Assembly (NCBI RefSeq): GCF_027941915.1
Contig: NZ_CP116009.1
Coordinates: 4,154,001-4,218,000, forward strand
DNA length: 64,000 bases
DNA from: Ramlibacter tataouinensis
GTDB lineage: Bacteria > Pseudomonadota > Gammaproteobacteria > Burkholderiales > Burkholderiaceae_C
Reading direction: 5' to 3'
Shown: positions 1 to 8,995 of the stretch, one piece after another
Layout: each line of letters begins with the position of its first letter
Numbering within the stretch: the first letter of the stretch is position 1
Translations under genes and position numbers: made by a program
Notes under the pieces: model-generated
The model's database searches: none
Told to the model about the DNA's origin: nothing
Seen by the model: the letters and a program-made list of their open reading frames with translations, nothing else

Positions 1-968
1 CCGCGCTGCAGGACGCCGCCGCCGATGTGCGCCGCCTGGCCCGCAGCCTGCTGGGGCAGGGCGTGCAGGCGCGCCAGCTCACCGGGCTGATCAGCCACTT
101 GAACGACCTGCTGACCCGCCGCATCCTGGAGATCAAGGCGGCGGCGCACGGCGTTTCGCTCGACCAGGCGTGCTGGCTGGCGCTGGGCTCGGAAGGCCGC
201 AGCGAGCAGACCGTCGCGACCGACCAGGACAACGCGCTGATCCTGCCGGATGGCGCCGGCCCCGATCTGCGCCGACAGCTGGTTCGCTTCGCACTGGACG
301 TGAACGCGACGCTGGACACCTGCGGCTATCCGCTGTGCCGCGGCGGGATCATGGCGGGCAGTCCGGCCTGCAGCCTGACGCTGGCTGAATGGCGCGAGCG
401 GTTCTCGCACTGGATCGAGCACGGGTCGCCGCAGGACCTGCTGGACGCCAGCATCTTCTTCGACCTGCGCGGCCTGGCCGGCAACCTGTCGCTGGCGCAG
501 CGGCTGCGCACCGAGGTGCTGGGCCGGGCCCAGGCCAATCCGCGCTTCCTCAAGCAACTGGCGCTCAACGCTCTCTCTCGCGAGCCGCCGCTCAACTGGC
601 TGGGCGGCATCGAGACGAACGAAGTCGGCAGCATCGACCTGAAGCTGCAGGGCGCCGCGCTGTTCGTCGACGCCGCCCGCCTGTACAGCCTTGCGCACGG
701 GCTCGACCTCACCGGCACCCGCGAGCGCCTGCAGGCGGTGGGCGAGCGCATCGGCCTGCCCGCGGCGGAAACCGGTGCCTGGATCGCAGGTTTCGAGTTC
801 CTGCAGACGCTGCGCCTGCGCGTGCAACTGGGCGAGGCCGGGCCGGCAGCCGAGCCCAACCGGGTGCGGGTGCAGGACCTCCATGACATCGATCGCCGCA
901 TCCTCAAGGAAAGCCTGCGCATGGCGCGCCGGCTGCAACAGCGCATGCGGCTGGACTACGAGCGCTGA
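1..968 (+). CDS. DUF294 nucleotidyltransferase-like protein (5' truncated)
   Basis: The reading frame is open to the left edge of the window, so only the C-terminal part is present. Near the visible N-terminus it carries GSEGRSEQTVATDQDNAL, the nucleotidyltransferase signature of the DUF294 family, which is related to the GlnD uridylyltransferase active site. The remaining roughly 200 residues match the helical substrate-binding half of that family. Full-length members usually have cyclic-nucleotide-binding and CBS domains ahead of this region; those would lie outside the window. The next gene, an exonuclease, starts one base after the stop, so the two are probably co-transcribed. The substrate is unknown for the family. 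Family assignment is firm; the true start is not visible. Confidence 0.85.
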   Translation, partial: ALQDAAADVRRLARSLLGQGVQARQLTGLISHLNDLLTRRILEIKAAAHGVSLDQACWLALGSEGRSEQTVATDQDNALILPDGAGPDLRRQLVRFALDVNATLDTCGYPLCRGGIMAGSPACSLTLAEWRERFSHWIEHGSPQDLLDASIFFDLRGLAGNLSLAQRLRTEVLGRAQANPRFLKQLALNALSREPPLNWLGGIETNEVGSIDLKLQGAALFVDAARLYSLAHGLDLTGTRERLQAVGERIGLPAAETGAWIAGFEFLQTLRLRVQLGEAGPAAEPNRVRVQDLHDIDRRILKESLRMARRLQQRMRLDYER

Positions 969-969
969 G

Positions 970-1608
970 GTGGGCTGGATTTCCGCATGGCGCGGCGCGC
1001 CGGCCGTGGACGAGCGCCGCTGGGTGGTGCTGGACGTGGAAGCCAGCGGGCTCGATGCGGCCCACGACCGCCTGCTGGCGATCGCCTCGGTGGCGGTGCG
1101 CGTCGACTGGGGTGCACGCGCGCTGGTCGTCGACCTGGGCGACAGCTTCGAGGCCGTGCTGCGCCAGGAACAGCCCTCCAGCCGCGACAACATCTTGCTG
1201 CACGGGATCGGCGTGGCACGGCAATCGGGCGGGCTGCCCATGGCGCAGGGGTTGCAGGCATTTGCCTCCCACGCAGGCCACTCGCCGCTGCTGGCCTTCC
1301 ATGTCGCGTTCGACCGCACGCTGGTGCAGCGCCATGCCCAGGCGTCGCTGGGGCGGGCCCTTTCGCAGCCCTGGGTGGACATCGAGCACCTGTGCGGCGT
1401 CACTCACCCCGAGGTGCCGGCCCGCTCCCTGGATGAATGGATGGCGCACTTCGGTATCCGCTGCGCCGCACGCCACCAGGCCGCCGCGGACGCGCTGGCC
1501 GAATGCGAGTTGCTGCTGCGCGTCTGGCCCCGGGTGGCGGCCGAGTGCCGCTGCTGGCGCGACGTGCAGCGCCTGGCGCAGCGCCGCCGCTGGATCGCCC
1601 GCGGCTGA
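970..1608 (+). CDS. DEDDh 3'-5' exonuclease (DnaQ-like)
   Basis: About 212 residues with the three exonuclease motifs of the DnaQ/PolIII epsilon fold: DVEASGLD near residue 20 (first Asp and Glu), HVAFDR in the middle, and HQAAADA near the C-terminus (the DEDDh His and Asp). It probably trims DNA or RNA 3' ends using two metal ions. It has no polymerase or GIY-YIG domain, so it is a stand-alone exonuclease rather than an identifiable DnaQ. I chose the GTG at 970, directly after the upstream stop. A second in-frame GTG at 1006 is possible. The frame stays open further upstream, but there it overlaps the previous gene. Confidence 0.8.
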   Translation: MGWISAWRGAPAVDERRWVVLDVEASGLDAAHDRLLAIASVAVRVDWGARALVVDLGDSFEAVLRQEQPSSRDNILLHGIGVARQSGGLPMAQGLQAFASHAGHSPLLAFHVAFDRTLVQRHAQASLGRALSQPWVDIEHLCGVTHPEVPARSLDEWMAHFGIRCAARHQAAADALAECELLLRVWPRVAAECRCWRDVQRLAQRRRWIARG

Positions 1609-1633
1609 GGAGCGGAGGGCCGAGACCGCCCCT

Positions 1634-1642
1634 TGCTATAAT
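1634..1642 (+). promoter_or_regulatory. Extended -10 promoter of the rpsF operon
   Basis: TGCTATAAT is a perfect sigma-70 -10 hexamer (1637-1642) with the TGn extension. It lies about 60 bases before the rpsF start codon in the gap after the exonuclease gene. No convincing -35 hexamer is visible, which fits an extended -10 promoter. Confidence 0.6.
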
Positions 1643-1704
1643 GCCCGGCTTTGCCTTGCCACACTGCCACGACGCGGCGGGTGGCTCAACCACAAGGAGA
1701 GTCC

Positions 1705-2070
1705 ATGCGTCACTACGAGATCGTGCTCTTGATCCACCCGGACCAGAGCGAGCAGGTTCCGGCCATGCTGGAGCGCTACAAGGGAATGATCACCGCCGGC
1801 AACGGCAAGATCCACCGCGTCGAGGACTGGGGCCGTCGCCAGCTGGCCTACCAGATCAACAAGCTCGGCAAGGCGCACTACCTGTGCATCAACATCGAGG
1901 CCGACCAGAACGTGATGGGCGAGCTCGAGCACGCCTTCCGCTTCAACGACGCCGTGCTGCGCCACCTGACGGTGCTGAAGAAGAAGGCCGACACCGGCCC
2001 CTCGGCGATGATGAAGACGGTCGAGCGCGAGGAAGCGCGCAAGGCCCAGCAGGCGGAGTTCCAGTCGTAA
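1705..2070 (+). CDS. rpsF: 30S ribosomal protein S6
   Basis: A 121-residue protein beginning [14 protein letters not shown], the standard S6 N-terminus, with the family motif [15 protein letters not shown] near residues 40-55. S6 pairs with S18 on the 30S platform and is needed for its assembly. The ATG at 1705 is preceded by an AAGGAGA ribosome-binding site at 1694-1700. It is the first gene of the rpsF-priB-rpsR-rplI operon. The C-terminal tail is short and charged, as in other Burkholderiales. Confidence 0.97.
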   Translation: MRHYEIVLLIHPDQSEQVPAMLERYKGMITAGNGKIHRVEDWGRRQLAYQINKLGKAHYLCINIEADQNVMGELEHAFRFNDAVLRHLTVLKKKADTGPSAMMKTVEREEARKAQQAEFQS

Positions 2071-2098
2071 GGCGCGCGCCGTCGCGGACCGCCCGCCG

Positions 2099-2386
2099 GT
2101 GAACCACGTCGCCCTGAGCGCCTGCATCGCCGAAATCGGCGCCTTGCGCCACACCCCGGCGGGCCTGCCCGCCCTGGACCTGAGGCTCGAACACGAGTCG
2201 CAGGTGGTGGAAGCGGGGCAGCCGCGGCAGGTCAAGGCGGCGGTCCGGGCGGTGGCCCTTGGCAGCGTGGCGGAAGCGATCGCCCGCCAGCCGGTCGGCA
2301 GCCCCTGGGGCTTCACCGGTTTCCTGGCCACTCCGCGCAACGGCAAGCACCCCGTGCTCCACATCCAGTCGTTCGAATCCGTTTGA
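2099..2386 (+). CDS. priB: Primosomal replication protein N (PriB)
   Basis: A 95-residue single-domain OB-fold protein between rpsF and rpsR, the normal place for priB in beta- and gammaproteobacteria. PriB binds single-stranded DNA and bridges PriA to DnaT/DnaB during replication restart. The protein begins at GTG 2099 (V-N-H-V-A-L) and has the family's LDLRLEHES strand and a GFTGFLA segment near residue 75. There is no strong Shine-Dalgarno sequence, so translation may depend on coupling to rpsF, whose stop is 28 bases upstream. dnaB lies just downstream of the same operon. Confidence 0.9.
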   Translation: MNHVALSACIAEIGALRHTPAGLPALDLRLEHESQVVEAGQPRQVKAAVRAVALGSVAEAIARQPVGSPWGFTGFLATPRNGKHPVLHIQSFESV

Positions 2387-2402
2387 GAGAAAGAGGCACA
2401 CC

Positions 2403-2684
2403 ATGGCCACGTTCAAGAAATTCAACAAGGACAAGCGTCCCAAGCGCAACACCCAGTCGCTGCTGTTCAAGCGCAAGCGCTTCTGCCGCTTCACCGTCGC
2501 CGGCGTCGAGGAAATCGACTACAAGGACGTCGATACCCTGCGCGACTTCATCGGCGAGAACGGCAAGATCACCCCGGCGCGCCTGACCGGCACGCGCGCG
2601 ATCTACCAGCGCCAGCTCAACACCGCCATCAAGCGCGCGCGCTTCCTGGCCCTGGTGCCGTACAGCGACCAGCACCGCATCTGA
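2403..2684 (+). CDS. rpsR: 30S ribosomal protein S18
   Basis: A 93-residue basic protein. It contains RFCRFT and the S18 signature [18 protein letters not shown] around residues 53-70, and ends in the typical [16 protein letters not shown] tail. S18 binds 16S rRNA together with S6. The ATG at 2403 follows a purine-rich GAGAAAGAGG stretch that serves as ribosome-binding site. It is the third gene of the operon, 16 bases after priB. Confidence 0.97.
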   Translation: MATFKKFNKDKRPKRNTQSLLFKRKRFCRFTVAGVEEIDYKDVDTLRDFIGENGKITPARLTGTRAIYQRQLNTAIKRARFLALVPYSDQHRI

Positions 2685-2697
2685 GGGAGCGACCAAC

Positions 2698-3150
2698 ATG
2701 CAAGTCATTCTTCTGGACAAGGTCGTCAACCTGGGCAGCCTGGGCGAGATCGTCAAGGTCAAGGACGGCTATGCCCGCAACTTCCTGATCCCGACGGGCC
2801 GCGCGCGCCGCGCCACCGAGGCGAACAAGGCCGAGTTCGAGGCCAAGCGGGCCGAACTGGAGAAGGCCGCCGCCGCCAAGCTGGCCGAGGCGCAGGCGCA
2901 GGGCGAGAAGCTCGCCGGCACCTCGCTGAAGCTGACGCAGAAGGCCGGCGTCGATGGCCGCCTGTTCGGCTCGGTCACCAACCATGACATCGCCGAGGAG
3001 CTCGAAAAGCAGGGCTACAAGGTGCACAAGTCGCAGGTGCGGATGCCCTCGGGCCCGATCAAGATGGTCGGCGAGTCCACCGTCCAGGTGGCTCTGCACA
3101 CCGACGTGGTGGTGGAAATCATCGCGACGGTGTACGGCGAGACCGCGTAA
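2698..3150 (+). CDS. rplI: 50S ribosomal protein L9
   Basis: A 150-residue protein starting [17 protein letters not shown] and carrying the L9 N-terminal signature [13 protein letters not shown] long Ala/Glu/Lys-rich connecting helix (about residues 40-75) precedes the C-terminal RNA-binding domain. L9 sits at the base of the L1 stalk and helps keep the reading frame. A GGGAG ribosome-binding site precedes ATG 2698. It is the last gene of the rpsF operon and is followed by an intrinsic terminator. Confidence 0.97.
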   Translation: MQVILLDKVVNLGSLGEIVKVKDGYARNFLIPTGRARRATEANKAEFEAKRAELEKAAAAKLAEAQAQGEKLAGTSLKLTQKAGVDGRLFGSVTNHDIAEELEKQGYKVHKSQVRMPSGPIKMVGESTVQVALHTDVVVEIIATVYGETA

Positions 3151-3204
3151 TCCGTTTCGCTCCAACAGGAACGAGGCTGCCTGCGTCAGCCTTGTCCCTC
3201 GATG

Positions 3205-3234
3205 ACGCCGCCCTCCCGGGCGGCGTTCTTTTTG
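3205..3234 (+). terminator. Intrinsic terminator of the rpsF-rplI operon
   Basis: The inverted repeat ACGCCGCCC / GGGCGGCGT has a 4-base loop and is followed by TCTTTTT. It lies 55 bases after the rplI stop and upstream of dnaB, so dnaB is probably transcribed from its own promoter in the remaining ~120 bases. Confidence 0.85.
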
Positions 3235-3358
3235 GGGACCGTGTTCGTCCACAGGTTTCAGGCCCCAATCCACAGCTTTTCCACCAGCTGTTCCCAGCGT
3301 TGTGCATGGACATCTCTCCAGTGCCCGATAGCATGATCAACCCCAGCCGAAAGCCTGC

Positions 3359-4765
3359 ATGTCCGCTGTCCTGAGTCCCGCCGAGAACGATCCGTCGCGC
3401 GACCGGCAGGTCAGCCAGCTGCGGGTACCCCCGCATTCGGCCGAGGCCGAATCCAGCGTGCTGGGCGGCCTGCTGTTGGACAACGGGGCCTGGGATCGGG
3501 TCGGCGACCTGCTCACCGACGGCGACTTCTACCGCTACGAGCACCGGCTGATCTACGCGGCCATCGGCTCCCTGATCAACGCCACCAAGCCGGCCGACGT
3601 GGTGACGGTCTACGAGCAGCTGCAGGGCCTGGGCAAGGGCGAGGAGGTGGGCGGGCTGGCCTACCTGAACGCGCTGGCGCAGTACGTGCCCAGCGCCGGC
3701 AACATCCGCCGCTACGCCGAGATCGTGCGCGAGCGCGCCATCCTGCGCAAGCTGGTGTCGGCGTCCGACGAGATCGCCACCAGCGCCTTCAACCCGCAGG
3801 GCAAGCCGGTCGAGCAGATCCTCGACGAAGCCGAGCAGAAGATCTTCCACATCGGCGAGGAGGGCTCGCGGATGAAGCAGGGGTTCCAGGCCATGGAGAG
3901 CCTGGTGGTCCAGTTGCTGGACCGGGTCACCGAGATGGCCGACAACCCCAACGACATCACCGGCGTGCCCAGCGGTTTCCACGACCTGGACCGCATGACC
4001 TCCGGGCTGCAGGGCGGCGACCTGATCATCCTGGCGGCGCGGCCGTCCATGGGCAAGACCTCGCTGGCCATCAACATCGCCGAGCACGTGGCCCTGCACG
4101 AGGGCCTCCCGGTGGCGGTGTTCTCGATGGAAATGGGCGCAGCGCAGCTGGCGGTGCGTATCGTCGGCTCGATCGGGCGCATCGACCAGACCCACCTGCG
4201 CACCGGCCGCCTGACCGACGAGGAGTGGCCGCGGCTGACCGAGGCGATCGAGAAGCTGCGCAACGTCTCGCTGCACATCGACGAGACGCCCGGCCTCACC
4301 GTGAGCGAGCTGCGCGCCAACGCGCGCCGGCTGGTGCGCCAGTGCGGCGGCAAGCTGGGCCTGATCGTGGTCGACTACCTTCAGCTGATGAGCGTGTCCT
4401 CGGGCATGAGCGACGAGAACCGCGCCACCGCGGTCGGCGAAATCTCGCGCGGCCTGAAGGCGCTGGCCAAGGAACTGGGTTGTCCGGTGATCGCGCTGTC
4501 GCAGTTGTCGCGCGGGGTGGAGTCGCGCACCGACAAGCGGCCGATGATGAGCGACCTGCGCGAGTCGGGTGCGATCGAGCAGGACGCCGACGTGATCATG
4601 TTCATCTACCGCGACGACTACTACAACAAGGAGTCCAAGGAGCCCGGCGTCGCCGAAGTCATCATCAGCAAGCAGCGCAACGGCCCCACCGGCACCGTGA
4701 AGCTGGCCTTCGTCAAGCCGCTGACCAAGTTCGAGTCGCTCGCCAGCGGCACCGAGGACTTCTGA
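3359..4765 (+). CDS. dnaB: Replicative DNA helicase DnaB
   Basis: A 468-residue hexameric 5'-3' helicase that unwinds DNA at the replication fork and recruits DnaG. The N-terminal domain begins at VPPHSAEAESSVLGGLLLDN. The RecA-like domain has Walker A RPSMGKTS near residue 230, Walker B LIVVDYLQLM, and SQLSRGVESR followed by the arginine-finger region. Its length matches the family (about 460-470) and there is no intein. It follows the rpsF operon, whose PriB product helps load this helicase at restarted forks. Confidence 0.97.
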   Translation: MSAVLSPAENDPSRDRQVSQLRVPPHSAEAESSVLGGLLLDNGAWDRVGDLLTDGDFYRYEHRLIYAAIGSLINATKPADVVTVYEQLQGLGKGEEVGGLAYLNALAQYVPSAGNIRRYAEIVRERAILRKLVSASDEIATSAFNPQGKPVEQILDEAEQKIFHIGEEGSRMKQGFQAMESLVVQLLDRVTEMADNPNDITGVPSGFHDLDRMTSGLQGGDLIILAARPSMGKTSLAINIAEHVALHEGLPVAVFSMEMGAAQLAVRIVGSIGRIDQTHLRTGRLTDEEWPRLTEAIEKLRNVSLHIDETPGLTVSELRANARRLVRQCGGKLGLIVVDYLQLMSVSSGMSDENRATAVGEISRGLKALAKELGCPVIALSQLSRGVESRTDKRPMMSDLRESGAIEQDADVIMFIYRDDYYNKESKEPGVAEVIISKQRNGPTGTVKLAFVKPLTKFESLASGTEDF

Positions 4766-4775
4766 TCGCCCTGCC

Positions 4776-6014
4776 TCAGTAGGCCCAGTAGGGACCGGCT
4801 CCGGCCGGCGTGGCGGCGCCGGCACGTGCCGTGAACACGGTGCGGCCGAAGAAGAACGGCAGGCCCCAGTCGAAGGTGTTCGCGAAACCGATGCTGCCTG
4901 CGATGTGCGCGGCCGCGGCATCGCTGCGGATCGCGGTGACGCTGTCCAGGATGAAGTCGATGCTGGCGCTGGTCAGGGGTGGGGCGGCCGCGGTGTTCAC
5001 CGCCGTCAGGGACAGCGGGCTGCCGTCGGGGCAGTAGAAGTCGCCGCACTCGGTGAAGGCGTCGTTGAAGAAGTAGCCGTTCGAGCCGCTGTCGATGAAG
5101 CTGGCGTCATAGGCCACCCCCTTGTAGGTGGTGGTGAACACGTAGCCCAGGGTGGGCCTGAGGACGGGCCGATAGATGCCGGCCGAACCCAGCTGGTTGT
5201 TCGACTGCGTTCCGATGCCCAGGACGAGCCAGCCGGTGACGCTGGCGGCGCCGCCCGAGGGCACCGCCGGCAACGCGATCATCACGCCGTTGCCATTGGC
5301 CGCGAACGAGGCCGATGGGTTGGAGACCTGGGAGGCTGCGGCGAGGGCAATCGAATTGCAGGTGGCCCCGGCGCAGCGGAAGTAGGTTCCGTTCGACGCG
5401 TTGGTGGTGCATTCGGGGCAATCCTCCGTCGTGAAGCCGACGCCCAGGATGCCGTTGCCGCCGAGCGAGCTGCCGATGTCGGGCGCGCACTGGCCCAGCG
5501 GCTTCGGCGTGGCGGCGTCGTCGATGACCTGGATGGACACCCCGGCGGCCACTTCGCCGCCCATGCGCACGTCGGCCCGGCGGACCGCCCCCCAGGTGCG
5601 GCCACTCGCGAAGGCATGGCACTGGGCGACGTTCTGCAGGTTGTCGGTGACGGCCGGCAGCGCCAGTCCGCCCAGTGCCGAGCCGTTGATGCGCAGGCCC
5701 GATGACCCGGTATCGACCACGACGCGGTCCACATCGATGCAGGTTGCACTGCCCGGCAGGCAAACGCGAACCGTCACGAACGGCGTATTGATCAGGTTGG
5801 CCTGGCCGCTCTTCTCCACACGGATCTGGAGGACGTTGGCGCCGGCGATGGGTGCAGCGGCAACACTCGCGACGCCCGGTTCGGTGTCGCTGCGCAAGGC
5901 CGGCGCGTCGCCGCCGCCACCCCCGCCACAGCTGGCCACCACGAACGCTGCGCCGATCGCCGCCAGCCGGCGCAACAGCGCGCGCGCACGGCTCGAGTGC
6001 ATGGCGGTCCTCAT
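4776..6014 (-). CDS. DUF3443 family lipoprotein
   Basis: A 412-residue protein of the DUF3443 family, common in Burkholderiales and without known function. The N-terminus has Arg residues, a hydrophobic stretch and a lipobox (VASC, Cys29) followed by a Gly run, so it is probably lipid-anchored after export. Inside is VDTGSSGLRI, a D-T-G-S motif that resembles a pepsin/retropepsin-type aspartic protease motif. Whether it is catalytic is unknown. The start overlaps the stop of the upstream DUF2844 gene by four bases (ATGA), so the pair is translationally coupled. A second Met (residue 5) is an alternative start. Confidence 0.85.
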   Translation of the reverse strand: MRTAMHSSRARALLRRLAAIGAAFVVASCGGGGGGDAPALRSDTEPGVASVAAAPIAGANVLQIRVEKSGQANLINTPFVTVRVCLPGSATCIDVDRVVVDTGSSGLRINGSALGGLALPAVTDNLQNVAQCHAFASGRTWGAVRRADVRMGGEVAAGVSIQVIDDAATPKPLGQCAPDIGSSLGGNGILGVGFTTEDCPECTTNASNGTYFRCAGATCNSIALAAASQVSNPSASFAANGNGVMIALPAVPSGGAASVTGWLVLGIGTQSNNQLGSAGIYRPVLRPTLGYVFTTTYKGVAYDASFIDSGSNGYFFNDAFTECGDFYCPDGSPLSLTAVNTAAAPPLTSASIDFILDSVTAIRSDAAAAHIAGSIGFANTFDWGLPFFFGRTVFTARAGAATPAGAGPYWAY

Positions 6015-6445
6015 TGCAGCCCGCGGGTATCGAAACCCAGCGGCAGCCCGGCGGGCAGCCAGGCGTGCCCCTGGAAAGCGCCCATCCGGCCGCTGGAAAC
6101 GATCACGAGCCCGGGCTGCCGCACGACCACGCTCGGGCTGCGGCCGACCGCCTTCGCGTGCTGCTCGAAGCTGGCGTAGTGGCGTCCCAGCAGCGCCTGC
6201 AGTTCGGGCAGGAACGGGCCGGCCCAGCCCACGGCGAAGACGATGCCCTGCGCATCGACGTATTCCGAGACGGTGGTCCCCGAGTCGAGCCGTTGCTGGA
6301 CGCGCGTGTAGGCGGCTCCGGCCGGCGTGCGCAGCGTGGCGACCGTGACGCCCGGTGCGGGGCCACGAGGCGTGGCCGGGTCACCCAGCGCGGCCCAGCC
6401 GGTGCTGAACGCGGCCAGCAGGCTGGCGGCAAGCAGACGCTTCAT
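6011..6445 (-). CDS. DUF2844 family exported protein
   Basis: A 144-residue protein with a cleavable signal peptide (MKRLLAASLLAAFSTGWA, then ALG). It matches the DUF2844 family, typically found directly upstream of DUF3443 genes. The mature part contains SEYVDAQGIVFAVGWAGP, an aromatic/Gly segment typical of the family. The function is unknown; export and constant pairing with DUF3443 suggest a common envelope role. I chose the Met at 6445 because the signal peptide begins there. An in-frame Met nine codons upstream lacks support. Confidence 0.85.
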   Translation of the reverse strand: MKRLLAASLLAAFSTGWAALGDPATPRGPAPGVTVATLRTPAGAAYTRVQQRLDSGTTVSEYVDAQGIVFAVGWAGPFLPELQALLGRHYASFEQHAKAVGRSPSVVVRQPGLVIVSSGRMGAFQGHAWLPAGLPLGFDTRGLQ

Positions 6446-6541
6446 GGGACCGGTGCTCCAGGCAGTGCGCAAGTCCCGAGCTTAGCGGCAGCCGGCGGCT
6501 TCGTGGGGCGCCGCTGGCCCGCCGCCGACGGCCCGATCGGG

Positions 6542-8230
6542 CTACAGCACTTCGCTGGCGAAATCGGCCAGGCGCGAGCGCTCGCCGCGCGCCAGCGTGA
6601 TGTGGCCGCTGTGCGGCCAGCCCTTGAACTTGTCCACCACGAAGGTCAGGCCGGACGACCCTTCGGTCAGGTAGGGCGTGTCGATCTGTGCGAGGTTGCC
6701 CATGCAGATGATCTTGGTGCCGGGGCCGGCACGCGTGATCAGCGTCTTCATCTGCTTGGGCGTGAGGTTCTGCGCCTCGTCGATGATCAGCCACTTGTTG
6801 AGGAAGGTGCGGCCGCGCATGAAGTTCATGCTCTTGATCTTGATGCGGCTGCGGATCAGCTCGTTGGTGGCGGCGCGGCCCCATTCGCCGGCGCCGCTGT
6901 CGGTCTTGCCCAGCACTTCGAGGTTGTCGTCCAGCGCGCCCATCCAGGGGCCCATCTTTTCCTCTTCCGTGCCGGGCAGGAAGCCGATGTCCTCGCCCAT
7001 GCTGACCGTGGCGCGGGTCATGATGATCTCGGTGTAGCGGCGGTCGTCCAGCACCTGTGTCAGGCCAGCGGCCAGCGCCATCAGCGTCTTGCCGGTCCCC
7101 GCCGTGCCGGTGAGGGTGACGAAGTCCACTTCCGGGTCCATCAGCAGGTTCATGGCGAAGTTCTGCTCGCGGTTGCGGGTGGTCACGCCCCAGACCGAGT
7201 TCTTCAGGTGACCGAAGTCCTTGAGCGTGCGCAGCACCGCGGTCTTGCCGCGGATCTCGGTCACCCGGGCGTACAGGCTGGGCTCGCCGGGCGCCTCGAA
7301 GTACACGAACTGGTTGATCATCAGACTGGGCACGATCGGCCCGGTGACGCGGTAGAAGGTGGTCTGGCCGCTCTGCCAGCTTTCCACCGTCTTGCCGTGG
7401 CGGGCCCAGAAGTCCGGCGGCAGGGCCAGCGCGCCGGCATACATCAGCTCCAGGTCGTCCAGCGTCTTGTCGTTGCGGTAGTCCTCCGTGGCCAGCCCGA
7501 GCGCGCGCGCCTTGACGCGCATGTTGATGTCCTTGGACACCAGCACCACGTCGCGCGGCGCGTACTGCTCGCGCAGGGCCTGCACCACGCCCAGGATCTG
7601 GTTGTCGGCCTTGCCCTGGGGCAGGCTGGGCGGCAGCTGGTTGGCCAGCGCCTGGGTCTGGAAGAACAGGCAACCGCCGGCCTCGCCGTGCCCCGTCGAG
7701 TTGAGCTTGAGACCGGCGCCGATGTCCGCGCCTTGCGCGCCGGCCAGCGCATCGAGCGACCGGCTGGCCTGGCGGGCGTTGCGCGCCACTTCGGTCGTAC
7801 CCTTCTTGTGGCCGTCGAGCTCTTCCAGCACGACCATGGGCAGGAAGATGTCGTGCTCCTCGAAGCGGAACAGGCTCATCGGGTCGTGCATCAGCACGTT
7901 GGTGTCGAGCACGAACAGCTTGGCCGGGCCGGTAACCTTGGCTTTCCTGCGCGGCGCAGCCTCGGGCGCGGGCGTGGCGCGGCGGCGCGCTGCCGGCTTG
8001 TCCTTCTCCTGCACCGGCGTTTCGTCGAACAGCGCGGCCGGGTGCACGGGTTCGCGCTCCCCGCCGCCACGCGGGTCGAAGTCCTCGACGTGGAGCCGGT
8101 CAGCCAGGGGACTGTCGGCGGCGGGCGCCTCCGATTTGCGCGCGGCCTTGTGCGAGGACCGGGCCGGGGCGTCGTAGGCCTCGGGCGGGAGCAGGGCGGC
8201 GCGGCGGGTGGGAGCGGGGGGCAGCGGCAT
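6542..8230 (-). CDS. PhoH family protein with N-terminal PIN domain
   Basis: A 562-residue two-domain protein. A PIN-type nuclease domain starts near residue 105 (LFVLDTNVLMHDP, with acidic residues further on). It is followed by a PhoH ATPase with Walker A GTAGTGKT near residue 380 and Walker B-like LIIDEAQNLTPKQMKT. This is the YlaK/PhoH2 architecture; related PhoH2 proteins act as RNA helicases and RNases. The first ~100 residues are Ala/Pro/Arg-rich and look disordered, longer than in many homologues. No antitoxin-like gene adjoins it. A terminator for the upstream bcp gene separates the two. Confidence 0.9.
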   Translation of the reverse strand: MPLPPAPTRRAALLPPEAYDAPARSSHKAARKSEAPAADSPLADRLHVEDFDPRGGGEREPVHPAALFDETPVQEKDKPAARRRATPAPEAAPRRKAKVTGPAKLFVLDTNVLMHDPMSLFRFEEHDIFLPMVVLEELDGHKKGTTEVARNARQASRSLDALAGAQGADIGAGLKLNSTGHGEAGGCLFFQTQALANQLPPSLPQGKADNQILGVVQALREQYAPRDVVLVSKDINMRVKARALGLATEDYRNDKTLDDLELMYAGALALPPDFWARHGKTVESWQSGQTTFYRVTGPIVPSLMINQFVYFEAPGEPSLYARVTEIRGKTAVLRTLKDFGHLKNSVWGVTTRNREQNFAMNLLMDPEVDFVTLTGTAGTGKTLMALAAGLTQVLDDRRYTEIIMTRATVSMGEDIGFLPGTEEEKMGPWMGALDDNLEVLGKTDSGAGEWGRAATNELIRSRIKIKSMNFMRGRTFLNKWLIIDEAQNLTPKQMKTLITRAGPGTKIICMGNLAQIDTPYLTEGSSGLTFVVDKFKGWPHSGHITLARGERSRLADFASEVL

Positions 8231-8267
8231 GGGTCAGCGGTTTCCCGGAAAAGCAGGTCAGGAAACG

Positions 8268-8298
8268 AAAAAGCCGCCGGGCGAGCCGGGCGGCTTTT
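8268..8298 (-). terminator. Intrinsic terminator downstream of bcp
   Basis: Read on the minus strand, AAAAGCCGCCCGGC / GCCGGGCGGCTTTTT-type arms form a GC-rich hairpin ending in a T run. It lies between the bcp stop (8419) and the phoH start (8230). The A run on the other side could make it work in both directions. Confidence 0.8.
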
Positions 8299-8418
8299 CC
8301 TTCGGATGCGGTTTCGACGCGGGGCGCCGGGATCAACTGCATGAACCCATTATGCACAACGCATGTCGCGCTGCCATGACGGGTTGTGTGCTGTTGTGCT
8401 GCGGCGTCAACGCGCCTG

Positions 8419-8895
8419 TCAGGCGGCCTTCTTGAGCAGCTTGACCGCCTTGAGCACTTCGTCCACGTGGCCGGGCACCTTGAGGCCGCGCCACTCCTGC
8501 TTGAGCACGCCGTCGGGGCCGATCAGGAAGGTGCTGCGCTCGATGCCCTTGACCTTCTTGCCGTACATGATCTTGTTCTTGACCACCCCGAACATGTGGC
8601 ACATCTTCTCTTCGGTGTCGGCGATCAGCTCGAATGGCAGCTCAAGCTTGGCCTTGAAGTCGTCATGGGACTTCATGTTGTCGCGCGAGACGCCGAACAC
8701 GGTGGCACCGGCCTTGACGAAGTCCTTGTACTTGTCGCGGAACTGCATGGCTTCGGTCGTGCAGCCGGGCGTGTTGTCCTTGGGATAGAAGTACAGCACC
8801 AGCACCTGGCCGAGGTGGGAGGTGTTGCTCACCTTCAGTCCGCCTGTGGCGTTCGCTTCGAATTCGGGGATGGGCTTGTTGACAACGATCGCCAT
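8419..8895 (-). CDS. bcp: Thiol peroxidase Bcp (peroxiredoxin)
   Basis: A 158-residue peroxiredoxin of the Bcp/PrxQ group that reduces hydroperoxides with electrons from thioredoxin. The peroxidatic motif YPKDNTPGCTTEA places the catalytic Cys at residue 45. The resolving Cys that E. coli Bcp has five residues later is absent (Met here). It may therefore act as a 1-Cys enzyme or use another Cys, such as the one in KMCHMFG. The ATG at 8895 was chosen because the conserved N-terminus starts there; a longer frame upstream has no homologous sequence. Confidence 0.93.
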   Translation of the reverse strand: MAIVVNKPIPEFEANATGGLKVSNTSHLGQVLVLYFYPKDNTPGCTTEAMQFRDKYKDFVKAGATVFGVSRDNMKSHDDFKAKLELPFELIADTEEKMCHMFGVVKNKIMYGKKVKGIERSTFLIGPDGVLKQEWRGLKVPGHVDEVLKAVKLLKKAA

Positions 8896-8995
8896 GGATT
8901 TTCTACTCGTGTGACAGGGGTTGCTCGTTGTTGGCGGCGCACGCGCAGCGGGCCGCCAAAGGACGATTTTACCCGATTCCCCCTTGGGCCGGGTC

